A stretch of DNA of 64,000 nucleotides from WHSW01 sp963846165. Lineage in GTDB: Bacteria > Actinomycetota > Thermoleophilia > Solirubrobacterales > 70-9. Position numbers and translations under genes: made by a program. Shown here piece after piece: positions 51,779 to 60,362 of the stretch (positions are counted from its first letter, which is position 1; each line of letters starts with the position of its first letter). The stretch spans positions 620,001 through 684,000 of the forward strand of contig CAWJUU010000005.1 in NCBI GenBank assembly GCA_963846165.1, written 5' to 3'. A model generated the notes under the pieces. That model ran no database searches and was not told where the DNA came from. It saw only the letters and a program-made list of their open reading frames with translations.

Positions 51779-52288
51779 CTAAACCGTGCCCGGAGCCTTA
51801 CGCGTCTTGCGCGGGCCGCTCTCGACCGAGCGCGTGAAGCCGGTGCCGGCGATCACGATCGCCCCGAGCAGCGCGATGTAGTAGCCGTAGTCGAGGCCGA
51901 CGCCGGTCTCGGCCGGGCCCGTCCCCGGCTTGTCGATGATCCCGTTGTAGAAGATCAGCACGGTGGCGGCAAAGCCGGCGACCATCGTCATCTCCCCCGG
52001 CGCCCACGAGAGCTTGTGGCCCCGGACCAGGATCCAGGCCAAGATCAGCGGCGCCAGCGCCGCCCCCAGCAGCAGCCAGCGCAGGATCGGAAAGGTGTCG
52101 AACCCGGTGCAATCGAAGTTGTTCTCGCCGCAGATCCACGCATCGGGGTTGTAGTCGGGGCTGTCGAGATCGCGCTGCGGGTTCGGCTCGAGCGTGTACC
52201 AGGGAAGGAAGAGGAGGCTGATGATCAGCAGCAGCGAGGCCGCACCGCCGACGATCACCCTGGTCGGGTTCAGCCGCGAGAAGTCCAT
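51779..52288 (-). CDS. Four-helix membrane protein
   Basis: A 169-residue protein with four hydrophobic segments: VIVGGAASLLLIISLLFLPW, PILRWLLLGAALAPLILAWI, MTMVAGFAATVLIFYNGIID and YYIALLGAIVIAGTGFTRSV. Between helices 1 and 2 is an outside loop with two Cys (WICGENNFDC) that could form a disulfide. The tail is basic. Such small four-helix proteins are common in the lineage and have no assigned role. It is 19 bases downstream of glpX's start and possibly in an unrelated transcript. Confidence 0.7.
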   Translation of the reverse strand: MDFSRLNPTRVIVGGAASLLLIISLLFLPWYTLEPNPQRDLDSPDYNPDAWICGENNFDCTGFDTFPILRWLLLGAALAPLILAWILVRGHKLSWAPGEMTMVAGFAATVLIFYNGIIDKPGTGPAETGVGLDYGYYIALLGAIVIAGTGFTRSVESGPRKTRKAPGTV

Positions 52289-52330
52289 TCAGGCGCGAGC
52301 CTATCCCACAGATAGGCTTCCGCGCGCCGG

Positions 52331-53293
52331 ATGAACGACCGAGTCCAACCCGCCGGCACCGAGCGTCGCTGGGCGCTGACGCTGCCACTCGCCGGGCTGC
52401 GCCTCGGTGAGCACCGCGAGCTGGTCGAACGCGCCGAGGCCGCCGGGTACACCGACCTGTGGAGCGGCGAGACCAACGGGCCCGACGGCTTCACCCCGCT
52501 GGCGCTCGCCGCGGCGTGGACGGATTCGGTGCGCCTGGGCACCGGCGTGGTCGGGGTGTTCCAGCGTGGGCCCGCGCTGCTCGCCCAGGAGGCGGCGGCG
52601 CTGGCCGACGGCTCGGGCGGGCGCTTCGTGCTCGGGCTCGGCGCCTCCTCGGACCGCATCGTCGAGGGCTGGAACCGGATCCCCTTCGAGCGCCCGCTGT
52701 CGAAGGTCTCCGAGTCCGTGGACTTCCTGCGCGCCGCGTTGGCCGGCGAGCGAACCGCGACCGGATTCAAGCTCGAGCGGGCGCCTGCCGAGCCGGTGTC
52801 GATCGTGCTCGCGGCGTTGCGCGGCCGGATGCTGGCGCTCGCGGTCGAGAAGGGCGACGGCGCGTTCACCAACTTTCTCCCGCTCTCGGGCCTGCCGCAG
52901 GTACGCGAGGGGCTCGCGGGCGCGCCGCCGGGATTCGAGCTGCTCTGCCGATTCTTCTGCGTGCCGGGCGAGCGCGAGCAGATCGAGCCGCTGGCGCGGT
53001 TCATGTTCTCCTCCTACATCACGGTGCCGGTCTACGCCGCGTTCTACCGCTGGCTCGGTCACGCCGAGGCGATCGCGCCGATGTGCGAGGCCTGGGAGGC
53101 TAAGGACCGCCAGCGCGCCGCCGAGCTGGCGCCCTGGGAGCTGATCGAGGACATGTTCATCCTCGGTACGCCCGACGAGATGCACGCCCGGCTCGAGCAG
53201 TTCGTCGCCGGCGGGATCAGCTGCCCGGTGCTGACCCCGATCACGACGCCGGACAGGCTCGGCGAGCTGATCGAGGCGCTGGCGCCGCGCTGA
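52331..53293 (+). CDS. LLM-class F420-dependent oxidoreductase
   Basis: A 320-residue luciferase-like TIM barrel. Family features are WSGETNGPDGFTPLALAAAW, VRLGTGVVGVFQRGPALLAQ, GGRFVLGLGASSDRIVEGWN, then the late GTPDEMHARLEQFVAGGISC. In Actinomycetota this type usually uses F420 rather than FMN. The substrate is not predictable; relatives reduce or oxidise alcohols, ketones or imines. Intact, in its own promoter context, divergent from the four-helix protein. Confidence 0.85.
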   Translation: MNDRVQPAGTERRWALTLPLAGLRLGEHRELVERAEAAGYTDLWSGETNGPDGFTPLALAAAWTDSVRLGTGVVGVFQRGPALLAQEAAALADGSGGRFVLGLGASSDRIVEGWNRIPFERPLSKVSESVDFLRAALAGERTATGFKLERAPAEPVSIVLAALRGRMLALAVEKGDGAFTNFLPLSGLPQVREGLAGAPPGFELLCRFFCVPGEREQIEPLARFMFSSYITVPVYAAFYRWLGHAEAIAPMCEAWEAKDRQRAAELAPWELIEDMFILGTPDEMHARLEQFVAGGISCPVLTPITTPDRLGELIEALAPR

Positions 53294-53299
53294 TCGCGA

Positions 53300-54283
53300 C
53301 TAGACGGCGCGGGCGAGCGAGAGCGCGTAGAGCTCGTCGGGGTCGGTCCACCACTCGACCAGCTCGAGGCCGGCGTCGGCGTAACTTGACTCCAGCCGCT
53401 CGCGGTTGAACTTGGTCGAGATCTCGGTCCGCATCTCCTCGTTGCGGGCGAAGTGGACCCGCATGTCGAGCGCCTTGACGTCGCTGAACTGCTCGGCGAG
53501 CGAGCGCAGGCGGATGTCGATCCACTCGTTCTCGGCGTCCCAGAAGGCGACGTGCTCGAAGCCGTCGGGGTCGAAGTCGGCATCGAGCTCTCGGTTGATC
53601 ACGTGGAGCACGTTCTTGTTGAACTCGGCCGTGATCCCGGCGGGGTCGTTGTAGGCGCGCTCCAGGATCGCGGGGTCCTTGACCAGGTCGGTGCCGAGCA
53701 GGAGCCGGTCGCTCGGGTACATGAGACTCGCGATCCGGGCGAGGAACGAGCGTCGCGGGCCGGGGCGGAAGTTGCCGATCGTGCCGCCGAGGAAGGCGAC
53801 CAGGGCGCCCTCCTCGCGCGGGACCCGCTCGAGGTGCGTTTCGTAGTCGGAGACGACCCCGTGCACGCGCAGGCCCTCGTACTCGCCCACCAGCTCCTCG
53901 GCGACGCGGCGGGTGATCTCCTCGGAGATGTCGACCGGGACGTAGGTCTCGAGCGAGCCCGCCGCGCGCATCGCGTCCAGCAGGCTGCGGGTCTTCGCGG
54001 CGGCGCCGGAGCCGAGCTCGATCAGCGTCGTCGGCTTCGCCGCGGCGACGATCTTGGCGGCGCCGTGGTCGAGGATTGCGCGCTCGGTGCGGGTCGGATA
54101 GTACTCGTCGAGCTCGGTGATCGCCTCGAACAGCTCCGATCCGCGCTCGTCGTAGAAGTACTTCGGCGGAATCTCCTTGAACGGCGAGGAGAGGCCCTCG
54201 CGCACGTCCTCGGCGAGACCGGCCAGGGCCCCGCCGGGCGGCAGGTGCACCTCGATCTCGATCTGTTCGGCGATTGCGTCCAC
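53300..54283 (-). CDS. egtD: L-histidine N-alpha-methyltransferase (ergothioneine synthesis)
   Basis: A 327-residue protein of the EgtD/DUF2260 family. It begins with a long cap region, SSPFKEIPPKYFYDERGSEL, then the SAM site TLIELGSGAAAKTRSLLDAM and the substrate-side VAFLGGTIGNFRPGPRRSFL. EgtD trimethylates histidine to hercynine, the first dedicated step to ergothioneine. The partner egtB lies 43 bases upstream on the same strand. The other pathway genes (egtA, egtC, egtE) are not in the window. Confidence 0.93.
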   Translation of the reverse strand: MDAIAEQIEIEVHLPPGGALAGLAEDVREGLSSPFKEIPPKYFYDERGSELFEAITELDEYYPTRTERAILDHGAAKIVAAAKPTTLIELGSGAAAKTRSLLDAMRAAGSLETYVPVDISEEITRRVAEELVGEYEGLRVHGVVSDYETHLERVPREEGALVAFLGGTIGNFRPGPRRSFLARIASLMYPSDRLLLGTDLVKDPAILERAYNDPAGITAEFNKNVLHVINRELDADFDPDGFEHVAFWDAENEWIDIRLRSLAEQFSDVKALDMRVHFARNEEMRTEISTKFNRERLESSYADAGLELVEWWTDPDELYALSLARAV

Positions 54284-54326
54284 GCGCGTGCCTAACCGAC
54301 TCGCCGCGGCTCGGTTCGTTTCACAT

Positions 54327-55463
54327 TCACCGGAGATCCCTTACGCAACGAAGGCCGGAGAAGATCTGTGAGCGCTGCGGCAGGTCCCAGTTGCGAAAGC
54401 TGGTCCGGATCACGTCGCGCCTCGTTGCCCAGGCACCGCCGCGGAGGACCTTGTAAGCGTTGCCGAAGAAGACCTCCGAGTACTCGGGGTAGGGAAACGC
54501 GCTGAAGCCGGGATAGCCGGCGAGATCAGAGCTGGTCCATTCCCAGACATCGCCGAGCATCTGCACCGCCCCCGACTCGGCGGGCGCGTCGGCGTAGGCC
54601 CCGGCGGCGGCGCAGCCGAAACCGAGCAGGTCGAGGTTCGCTCGGACGCGGTCGGCGCCCGTCGCCGCCGCCTCCCACTCGAACTCGGTCGGCAGCCGCT
54701 TTCCGGCCCAGCGCGCGAATGCATCCGCCTGGTCCCAGCTCACATGGACGACGGGCTTGGTCGGGTCGAGCGGATCGTTGCGGCCGAAGATCGCGCTCAC
54801 CCAGCCGCCCTCGCCGTCACCCTGCCAGTACAGCGGCGGCTCGGCATCGGACTCGGCGAGGAACCCGGCAAAGGCCTCGTTGGTCACCGGGGTGCGATCG
54901 ATCTCGAACGGCGTCAGTTCGACGAGGTGGCGGGGGCGCTCGTTGTCATAGGCGAAACCGCGCGATGCGGCACCGATCTCGTAGGACCCGCCCTCGACCG
55001 CGACCATCTCGGGCCCGTCGGAGCCGGGCTCCGCGGCGACAGCCTGGTCGACGAGCGGCGGCTCGTAGCCGTCGATCATCTGGCACAGCTGGAGCATCGT
55101 CTCGTTGTGCTGGTGCTCGTGCGCGATCAGCATCTCGTAGAGGAAGCCGTCGGCGAGCAGCGGGTTCTCGGGGTCCTCGAGCTCGGCGCCGTCGAGCACG
55201 TCGAGAGTGCGCTCGCGGACCTCGGCCATATAGGCGCGCAGATCGTCGCCGCGGAGGATCGGAAGCTCGTTGCGGATCGTGCGTGGGTTCTCGATCGCGT
55301 CGTAGAGCGCGCCGAGCTCGCCGCGCATCGGCTCGCGGCCGCCGACCCGCTGCACGAGCCAGAGCTCCTCGAAGTTGGCGATGTGGCCGAGATCCCAGGC
55401 GAGCGGGCTGAGGATCGGCGAGTAGACGGTATTGAGCTGCTCTTCGCTCAGCGGCTCGACCAA
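54327..55463 (-). CDS. egtB: Hercynine oxygenase (ergothioneine synthesis)
   Basis: A 378-residue protein from TTG 55463. The N-terminal DinB-like domain has the iron motif HX3HXE as HEHQHNE in LIAHEHQHNETMLQ, plus LAWDLGHIANFEELW. The C-terminal FGE-like domain ends WATRRDVIRTSFRNWDLPQR with GLRCVRD. EgtB joins hercynine to gamma-glutamylcysteine or cysteine as a sulfoxide. The homologous frame continues upstream of the TTG (NLAERIADRLAEARERTLLL) to an in-frame TAG with no ATG, GTG or TTG, so the true start may be a rare codon. Confidence 0.92.
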   Translation of the reverse strand: MVEPLSEEQLNTVYSPILSPLAWDLGHIANFEELWLVQRVGGREPMRGELGALYDAIENPRTIRNELPILRGDDLRAYMAEVRERTLDVLDGAELEDPENPLLADGFLYEMLIAHEHQHNETMLQLCQMIDGYEPPLVDQAVAAEPGSDGPEMVAVEGGSYEIGAASRGFAYDNERPRHLVELTPFEIDRTPVTNEAFAGFLAESDAEPPLYWQGDGEGGWVSAIFGRNDPLDPTKPVVHVSWDQADAFARWAGKRLPTEFEWEAAATGADRVRANLDLLGFGCAAAGAYADAPAESGAVQMLGDVWEWTSSDLAGYPGFSAFPYPEYSEVFFGNAYKVLRGGAWATRRDVIRTSFRNWDLPQRSQIFSGLRCVRDLR

Positions 55464-55601
55464 CAGCAGCGTGCGCTCCCGCGCCTCCGCGAGGCGGTCG
55501 GCGATCCGCTCGGCGAGATTGGCCTCGGCAATCGGCGCGATCCGAAAAGGCTACCTAGAGGCGCCTTGCCAAACGTGAACGAGTGGATAGGGTGCCGGGC
55601 C

Positions 55602-56366
55602 GTGCAAATCGAGGGATCCAACGCACTCGTCGTCGGTGGCGCCTCCGGGCTCGGCGAGGCGACCGCGAGACGCCTGCACACCGAGGGTGCCGCCGTCGTG
55701 ATCGCCGACCTCAACGCCGAGAAGGGAGCGGCGCTGGCGGGCGAGCTCGGCGACCGGGCGAGCTTCGTCGAGGCGAACGTGCTCGAGTCGGAGCAGCTCG
55801 AGGCGGCCGTCGCCGCCGCAACCGAGGGCGGCGAGCTGCGGATCTCGGTCTGCTGCGCCGGGATCGGGTGGGCGCAGAGAACGGTTTCGAAGCGGGGCCC
55901 CCACGACCTCGAGATCTTCTCCAACGTGATCAAGGTGAACCTGATCGGCACCTTCAACGTCCTCCGCCTCGCCGCCGCGGCAATGGCCGGCAACGACGCC
56001 GATCAGAAGGGTGAGCGTGGTGTCTGCGTCAACACCGCCTCGATCGCTGCCTTCGACGGCCAGATCGGCCAGGTCGCCTACTCGGCGTCGAAAGGCGGCA
56101 TCGTCGGCCTCACCCTGCCGGCCGCCCGCGACCTCGCCGGCCGCGGCGTCCGCGTACTCACGATCGCTCCCGGCCTCTTCGACACGCCGCTGCTCGCCGC
56201 GCTGCCCGAGGAGGCGCGCGAGGCGCTCGGCGCCGGCGTCCCCTTCCCCTCGCGCCTCGGCCGGCCCGGCGAGTACGCCGAGCTCGTCACCGCGATCGTC
56301 GCCAACCCGATGCTCAACGGCGAGACGATCCGCCTCGACGGCGCCCTGCGGATGCCTCCGAAGTAG
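55602..56366 (+). CDS. SDR-family dehydrogenase (3-hydroxyacyl-CoA dehydrogenase type 2-like)
   Basis: A 254-residue classical SDR from GTG 55602 (VQIEGSNALVVGGASGLGEA). TGxxxGxG is present as VGGASGLG; the active site is ASIAAFDGQIGQVAYSASKG with Tyr and Lys in YSASK and the Ser just before. PGLFDTPLLAALPEE is the loop typical of the HSD10-like group that oxidises 3-hydroxyacyl-CoA. It could serve beta-oxidation with the thiolase and acyl-CoA dehydrogenase elsewhere in the window. A DUF6941 gene follows eight bases after its stop. Confidence 0.9.
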   Translation: MQIEGSNALVVGGASGLGEATARRLHTEGAAVVIADLNAEKGAALAGELGDRASFVEANVLESEQLEAAVAAATEGGELRISVCCAGIGWAQRTVSKRGPHDLEIFSNVIKVNLIGTFNVLRLAAAAMAGNDADQKGERGVCVNTASIAAFDGQIGQVAYSASKGGIVGLTLPAARDLAGRGVRVLTIAPGLFDTPLLAALPEEAREALGAGVPFPSRLGRPGEYAELVTAIVANPMLNGETIRLDGALRMPPK

Positions 56367-56374
56367 GGATTCCG

Positions 56375-56794
56375 ATGGAGACCGGATTCCTGCTGCTCAC
56401 CGACCACAGCGAGTCGATCAACGGAAAGCTCTATGCGCTGGGCGGCGGCTGGAACATGCTGCGCTTCGGCGAGCTGCCGACCGAGCACCGCTTCGGGATC
56501 GCCTTCGGCGTCGACGTCGCCTGGGATGAGACCAACCGGCGCCACTCGCTTGCGCTCGAGGTCCAGGACCCCGACGGCGAGCGGCTCGGCGACGAGCTCA
56601 CCTTCGAGATCGAGGCGGGCCGGCCGCCTGGGTCGGTGAGCGGACAGGACCAGCGAATCGTGATCTCGCTCGGCGCCACGATCGAGTTCTCGACCGCGGG
56701 GCCGCACGCCGTGGTGATCCGGGTCGGCGAGCGCGAGATCGGTCGCAGCCGCTTCTACGTCGTCGAGGCTCCCGAGATGCGCCAGGAGAGCTGA
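56375..56794 (+). CDS. DUF6941-family protein
   Basis: A 139-residue beta-sandwich-like protein: METGFLLLTDHSESINGKLY, then GGGWNMLRFGELPTEHRFGI and FSTAGPHAVVIRVGEREIGR. The pattern is that of DUF6941, a small actinobacterial family with no known role. No signal peptide. It starts eight bases after the SDR stop, so it is cotranscribed with it. It could be a cytosolic partner, but nothing in the sequence shows that. Confidence 0.75.
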   Translation: METGFLLLTDHSESINGKLYALGGGWNMLRFGELPTEHRFGIAFGVDVAWDETNRRHSLALEVQDPDGERLGDELTFEIEAGRPPGSVSGQDQRIVISLGATIEFSTAGPHAVVIRVGEREIGRSRFYVVEAPEMRQES

Positions 56795-56814
56795 GCGGGA
56801 CGGAGCCCCATGGG

Positions 56815-57225
56815 TCAGGTCTCCTCGGACTCGGGATCGAGGTAGACGCGCTTGCGCCACGGAGGGGTGACCTCGAACAGCTCGTCGGCGCGGCCCGAGC
56901 CGGCGATCGGCTCGATCGGGATCAGGCGCAGGTGCGAAGCGGGAGTGTGGCGCGGTTCCTCGCGTTCCCCCGAGACGTGGCCGGCGTGGCTGCCGGCGGA
57001 GACGTGGTAGGTGCCGGCGTACGGCCCCCAGCCCGGCTTGGTGTCGATGCCGGCGTCGCTGGCCCAGTTCTTGATCCCGCCGTCGTAGTTGTAGGAATGG
57101 TGTGAGCTCGCGCGCGCGAAGGTCCCGTCTGCGCCGATCCGGACCTGGAACGACTCCCAGTCATCGCGGTGGTATCCGCGCTCGCCGAACGGGTCGGTCT
57201 GGCTGTCGGGCCAGTAGAGCCAGTT
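56815..57225 (-). pseudogene. C-terminal part of a conserved hypothetical protein, cut off at 57,225
   Basis: An open frame of 136 codons without a start: NWLYWPDSQTDPFGERGYHR, DDWESFQVRIGADGTFARAS, GWGPYAGTYHVSAGSHAGHV and so on to PWRKRVYLDPESEET. It reads like the end of a well-folded protein rich in Trp, Tyr and His, with codon use like its neighbours. Just before the first codon the frame meets TAG at 57,226-57,228, and the DNA beyond looks different. The gene appears to have been beheaded by insertion or rearrangement. Confidence 0.65.
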
Positions 57226-57397
57226 CTATTGAACGTGTGATGCCCTGTATCGGCCCGTATCGGGTTTTCCACGATTAGCAGGGATTTCGTCGATTCCGGT
57301 GGTGCGATCATGACGCACTATGTCGTCCTGTACGCATACGTTCGTGCCCGTTTCGTGTCCACTTTCGCCGTCGCGGCGGTGCGGCACAATCCTCTCC

Positions 57398-57625
57398 GTG
57401 GTCGCCGGCGTCCGCGAAGAGATCATCCGCCAGCAGCGCCTCGATCGCCATTGGCAGCAATACCAGGACACGCTCGAGGCCCGGATCGCCGCCGTGATCG
57501 GCGCCCGTCGAGCGCTCAGCGAGCGCCAGGTCGGCGCCGAGTGGGCGTTGCGTCAGAGCCTCGTCGACCTCGCGAGTGTGTGCGAGTTGCTTGCCGCCGA
57601 GCTCCCGGCGCCGACCGCTGCCTAG
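57398..57625 (+). CDS. Small helical protein of 75 residues
   Basis: It starts at GTG 57398 (VVAGVREEIIRQQRLDRHWQ), then YQDTLEARIAAVIGARRALS and a leucine-rich end LVDLASVCELLAAELPAPTA. The first half is likely coiled coil. CACAAT eight bases upstream of the GTG could be a -10 box for a leaderless transcript; no ribosome site is seen. It is the first gene right of the 57,225 junction. No family is recognised. Confidence 0.5.
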   Translation: MVAGVREEIIRQQRLDRHWQQYQDTLEARIAAVIGARRALSERQVGAEWALRQSLVDLASVCELLAAELPAPTAA

Positions 57626-57740
57626 GGGTTTGCGTCGGCGACGCGCGTCGCCGACCCGCGTGGCTCAGGCGGCTTGTCACACGCCTCGGATTAGAGCTGG
57701 CCGGAAACCGTCGCTTTCCATGCAAAGCGGATATGTCAGG

Positions 57741-57871
57741 TCACCGCCATCCCCGGTTGCAGCGGGCGCAGGCGGGGCGCAGGTTCGCCAGTGAATCGTC
57801 GCCCTGACACATGGTGGACTGGCGGCCGAACACCCGGGGGGCTGCGTGCGCGCGATCCTGGCGGTCGTCGG
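57741..57871 (-). pseudogene. HNH-nuclease-like remnant, copy B
   Basis: The minus strand reads VFGRQSTMCQGDDSLANLRP, then ACARCNRGWR and TGA at 57,741. The NLRPACARCN segment is the C-terminal zinc-knuckle part of HNH nucleases, which sit next to terminase genes in many actinophages. No start or complete HNH motif is present. Copy A lies at 14,001-14,125 in opposite orientation. The 285-bp gap 57,626-57,910 holds nothing else. Confidence 0.5.
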
Positions 57872-57910
57872 GTGGAGCTCGATCGCGTCCGCCGCGACCC
57901 CAGTCTGCCC

Positions 57911-59156
57911 ATGCTTGAAGCCGAAGTAGCGGATCATTCGCGTATGGCGGTCTTCGAGCGAGAGGACGAGCAGCGGCTCATTCGCCCTCCGCGACTCCGA
58001 ACGCTCGAGGAGGGCGACGGACGGCGCGCAACCTACCTCGAACTGTTCTTCGACCTCGTCTTCGTGGTCGCGATCGCGCAACTCTCGCATGAGCTAGTCC
58101 TCGACCACAGCCTCGGCGGCTTCGCGACCTTCGCCGCGCTGTATCTGCCCGTGTTCATCGCCTGGCAGGGCTTCAGCTCCTACGCCGACCGTTTCGACAC
58201 CGACGACGTCGTGTTCCGAGGGGTGATGTTCCTGGCGATGCTCGCGATCGCGGCGCTCGCGATTCAGATCCCCGACGTCTCGCACGGCGACAGCACGGGC
58301 TTCGTCGTCGCCTACGTGATCCTGCGGTCCCTCTTGGTCGCGCTCTACCTTCGCTCATACGTCCACGTCCCCGAGGCACGACCGTTGATCGGCCGCTTTG
58401 CGTGGCAGTACTCCCTCGCGATCGGGATCTGGATCGCGTCCCTCGCGTTCGCCTCCCCCGCCCGCTACGTCCTCTGGGGCGTTGCCATCGCCTGGGAGTT
58501 GAGCGTCCCGTGGCTGGCGCGCAGGCTGTATGCGGCGACGCCGCTTTCCCCGATTCACGTGCCCGAGCGCCTGGCGCTGTTCACGATCATCGTCCTCGGC
58601 GAGACGATCGTCGTCGTCGCCCTGGGAACGTCCGGCTCAGAGTGGGCGCTCTCGGCGGCCGTGGTCGCGGCGCTCGGGTTCCTCGTCGCCGCGGCCATCT
58701 GGTGGATCTACTTCGGAGCTGGGCGGCGAGGTCACGTTGAGGCGCTCTACGGCGGCGATCGCCGTCTTCGTGAACGCGCACATCCCCTTGCTGGCGGCGT
58801 TGACGGCGGTGAGCGCGGGAGTCTCGCTTGCGATCGAGCAGTCGTCGGCCTCGCACCTGGACGCTGGAGCTCGGTGGGCGCTCGCAGGGGGAGCCGCCCT
58901 CTACCTCGCGTTCGTTACGGCCGTGCATGCGTCGAGCGCCCAAGGTGTGCCTGCGGGCGAGCTGCGAGCACGGATCGGAGCAGGGCTGGCGCTCGTCGCC
59001 CTCGCGATCGTCGGGGGCGCGCTCGAGCCGGTGGTCTTCATGGTCGCTGCGGCGAGCGTTCTCGTCGGCCTGGTCGTCCTCAAGCTGTGGTCGGCACGTC
59101 CTGTGGTGGCTCGCGCTCGCGATCGCGCAGCACCGAGGGAACCCGCGTCTCCATGA
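57911..59156 (+). CDS. Low temperature requirement A (LtrA) membrane protein, one frameshift
   Basis: It starts MLEAEVADHSRMAVFERED (ATG 57911; ATG 57944 is also possible). LtrA hallmark: RRATYLELFFDLVFVVAIAQ, then FETW-like QGFSSYADRFDTDD and many hydrophobic segments. Near 58,713 one base seems to be missing: the frame changes to SELGGEVTLRR and continues as AIAVFVNAHIPLLAALTAVS to the end at 59,156. About 415 residues and 10-12 helices when joined. LtrA function is unknown; it was found in Listeria cold growth. The gene is in the accessory right-hand region. Confidence 0.8.
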
Positions 59157-59220
59157 TCATGTTTGGTCCTGCTTCCGCGTGAAGGCAACAGGCTGAGCCG
59201 CTCGGAGACCTAGTGGTCAA

Positions 59221-59279
59221 ATAGCCGCTTTGATCGCATCAATGATCCGTCCCACGACCTAAACGCTCTCCTCCGACAT
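59221..59279 (-). pseudogene. SnoaL-like gene start, remnant
   Basis: MSEESV, a stop, then VVGRIIDAIKAAI resembles the first 20 residues of the MSQENVEVVRR family with the Glu codon turned into TAG. The flanking CGCCCACGCAGTATCCCGCGG also matches the sequence upstream of the array's first gene at 13,919-13,939. Only the front end remains. The rest of the 59,157-59,448 gap holds nothing visible. Confidence 0.45.
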
Positions 59280-59448
59280 CGCCCACGCAGTATCCCGCGG
59301 TCGGCGCGCCGGTCATTGCGAGAGTGTCCTGGCTTCGTTCGTGAAGAACCTGGACGACTAGGGCGGTTAGTTGGGCGTCGAGGACATGCAACACTCCCGA
59401 TTCCGGAGGCTAACGTCGTCTTTAGCAGCGCCCCGGGAGGGTTCGACG

Positions 59449-60156
59449 ATGACCAACCAAGAAGCCCCCACCGCCGCGAGCGGTCTATTCCTTCTTGCGG
59501 ACATCAGCGGCTACACGTCGTTCCTGCAGTCCGTGGCCCTGGCCCACCAGGACGACGCCTTCGCCGATGGTGCCGTCCCGGACGCCTACGCAGTGTTGTC
59601 GAACCTGCTCGACGGGATCGTCGGAAGCGTGGTACCGCCGTTCGCACTGTTGGAGCTCGAGGGCGACGCGGTCTTCGCATATGCAGCCAACTCGGCCCCG
59701 GTACCGCGCGGAGCGGCCATGCTCGACTGCCTCACCGGGTGCTACGCCGATTTCCGTCGTCGCGTAGGCATGGCTCGCGGCATCTGGCCGTGTTGGTGCG
59801 ATGCCTGCGCGCGGATTGACGTCCTCGACCTCAAGTTCATTGTCCACGCCGGCGCGTACGTGATCCAGGAGATCGCGGGCAGGCGCAAGCTCGTCGGGCC
59901 CGAGGTGGTTATGGCGCACCGTCTGCTCAAGAACGGCGCGGCAGAACTGGTGGGCCACGGCGCGTACGCACTTATCACGGCGGCCGCGGCGGCCCGGTTC
60001 GACATTCCAACCGAGGCCGCCGTCCCGATTGTCGAGACCTACGAGCACTATCCGAAGCCCATCCGCGCCCACGTCTTTTCGCTGCGGGAGGTGCCGGGCG
60101 CTGACACAACCATCGGAGCGCCTCCAGATCTCGGCACCAGCGCTCGACTGAACTAG
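59449..60156 (+). CDS. DUF2652 protein (cyclase-homology-like)
   Basis: A 235-residue protein; GGGAGG precedes ATG 59449. It begins MTNQEAPTAASGLFLLADIS, GYTSFLQSV, like the first strand and metal Asp of class III cyclases (ADISGYT), then FALLELEGDAVFAYAANSAP as the second. DUF2652 proteins share this cyclase-like fold; most lack evidence of nucleotide cyclase activity. The cysteine-rich WPCWCDACARIDVLDLKFIV is characteristic of the family. Intact and probably monocistronic. Confidence 0.82.
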   Translation: MTNQEAPTAASGLFLLADISGYTSFLQSVALAHQDDAFADGAVPDAYAVLSNLLDGIVGSVVPPFALLELEGDAVFAYAANSAPVPRGAAMLDCLTGCYADFRRRVGMARGIWPCWCDACARIDVLDLKFIVHAGAYVIQEIAGRRKLVGPEVVMAHRLLKNGAAELVGHGAYALITAAAAARFDIPTEAAVPIVETYEHYPKPIRAHVFSLREVPGADTTIGAPPDLGTSARLN

Positions 60157-60362
60157 CGAGAGCTGGCCAGCCCGCTCGGGTCTAAATCATGCACGCCACC
60201 AGTCGCCGCGCTCCGCGCCGCACGCTCCGCGCGTTCACGCTGCCCGGCGAGGTAGGCGCCGGGCAGCTCGCGCGTCCGCGCGTCGAGGCGGTCGGTCGTC
60301 GCCCGCGACCTGAGCGAACCGTTCGGCTGAGCGCGGCGCGCGCCGGGTGGTAAAACCGTGCG

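Noticed and set aside
54327..55463. Formylglycine-generating enzyme for the sulfatase at 45-47 kb
   Set aside because: The C-terminal fold is related, but the DinB-like front with HX3HXE and the egtD neighbour identify EgtB.
60157..60362. A short plus-strand frame starting MHATSRRAPRR
   Set aside because: No ribosome site, Arg/Pro-rich random-looking composition and no recognisable pattern; treated as intergenic.
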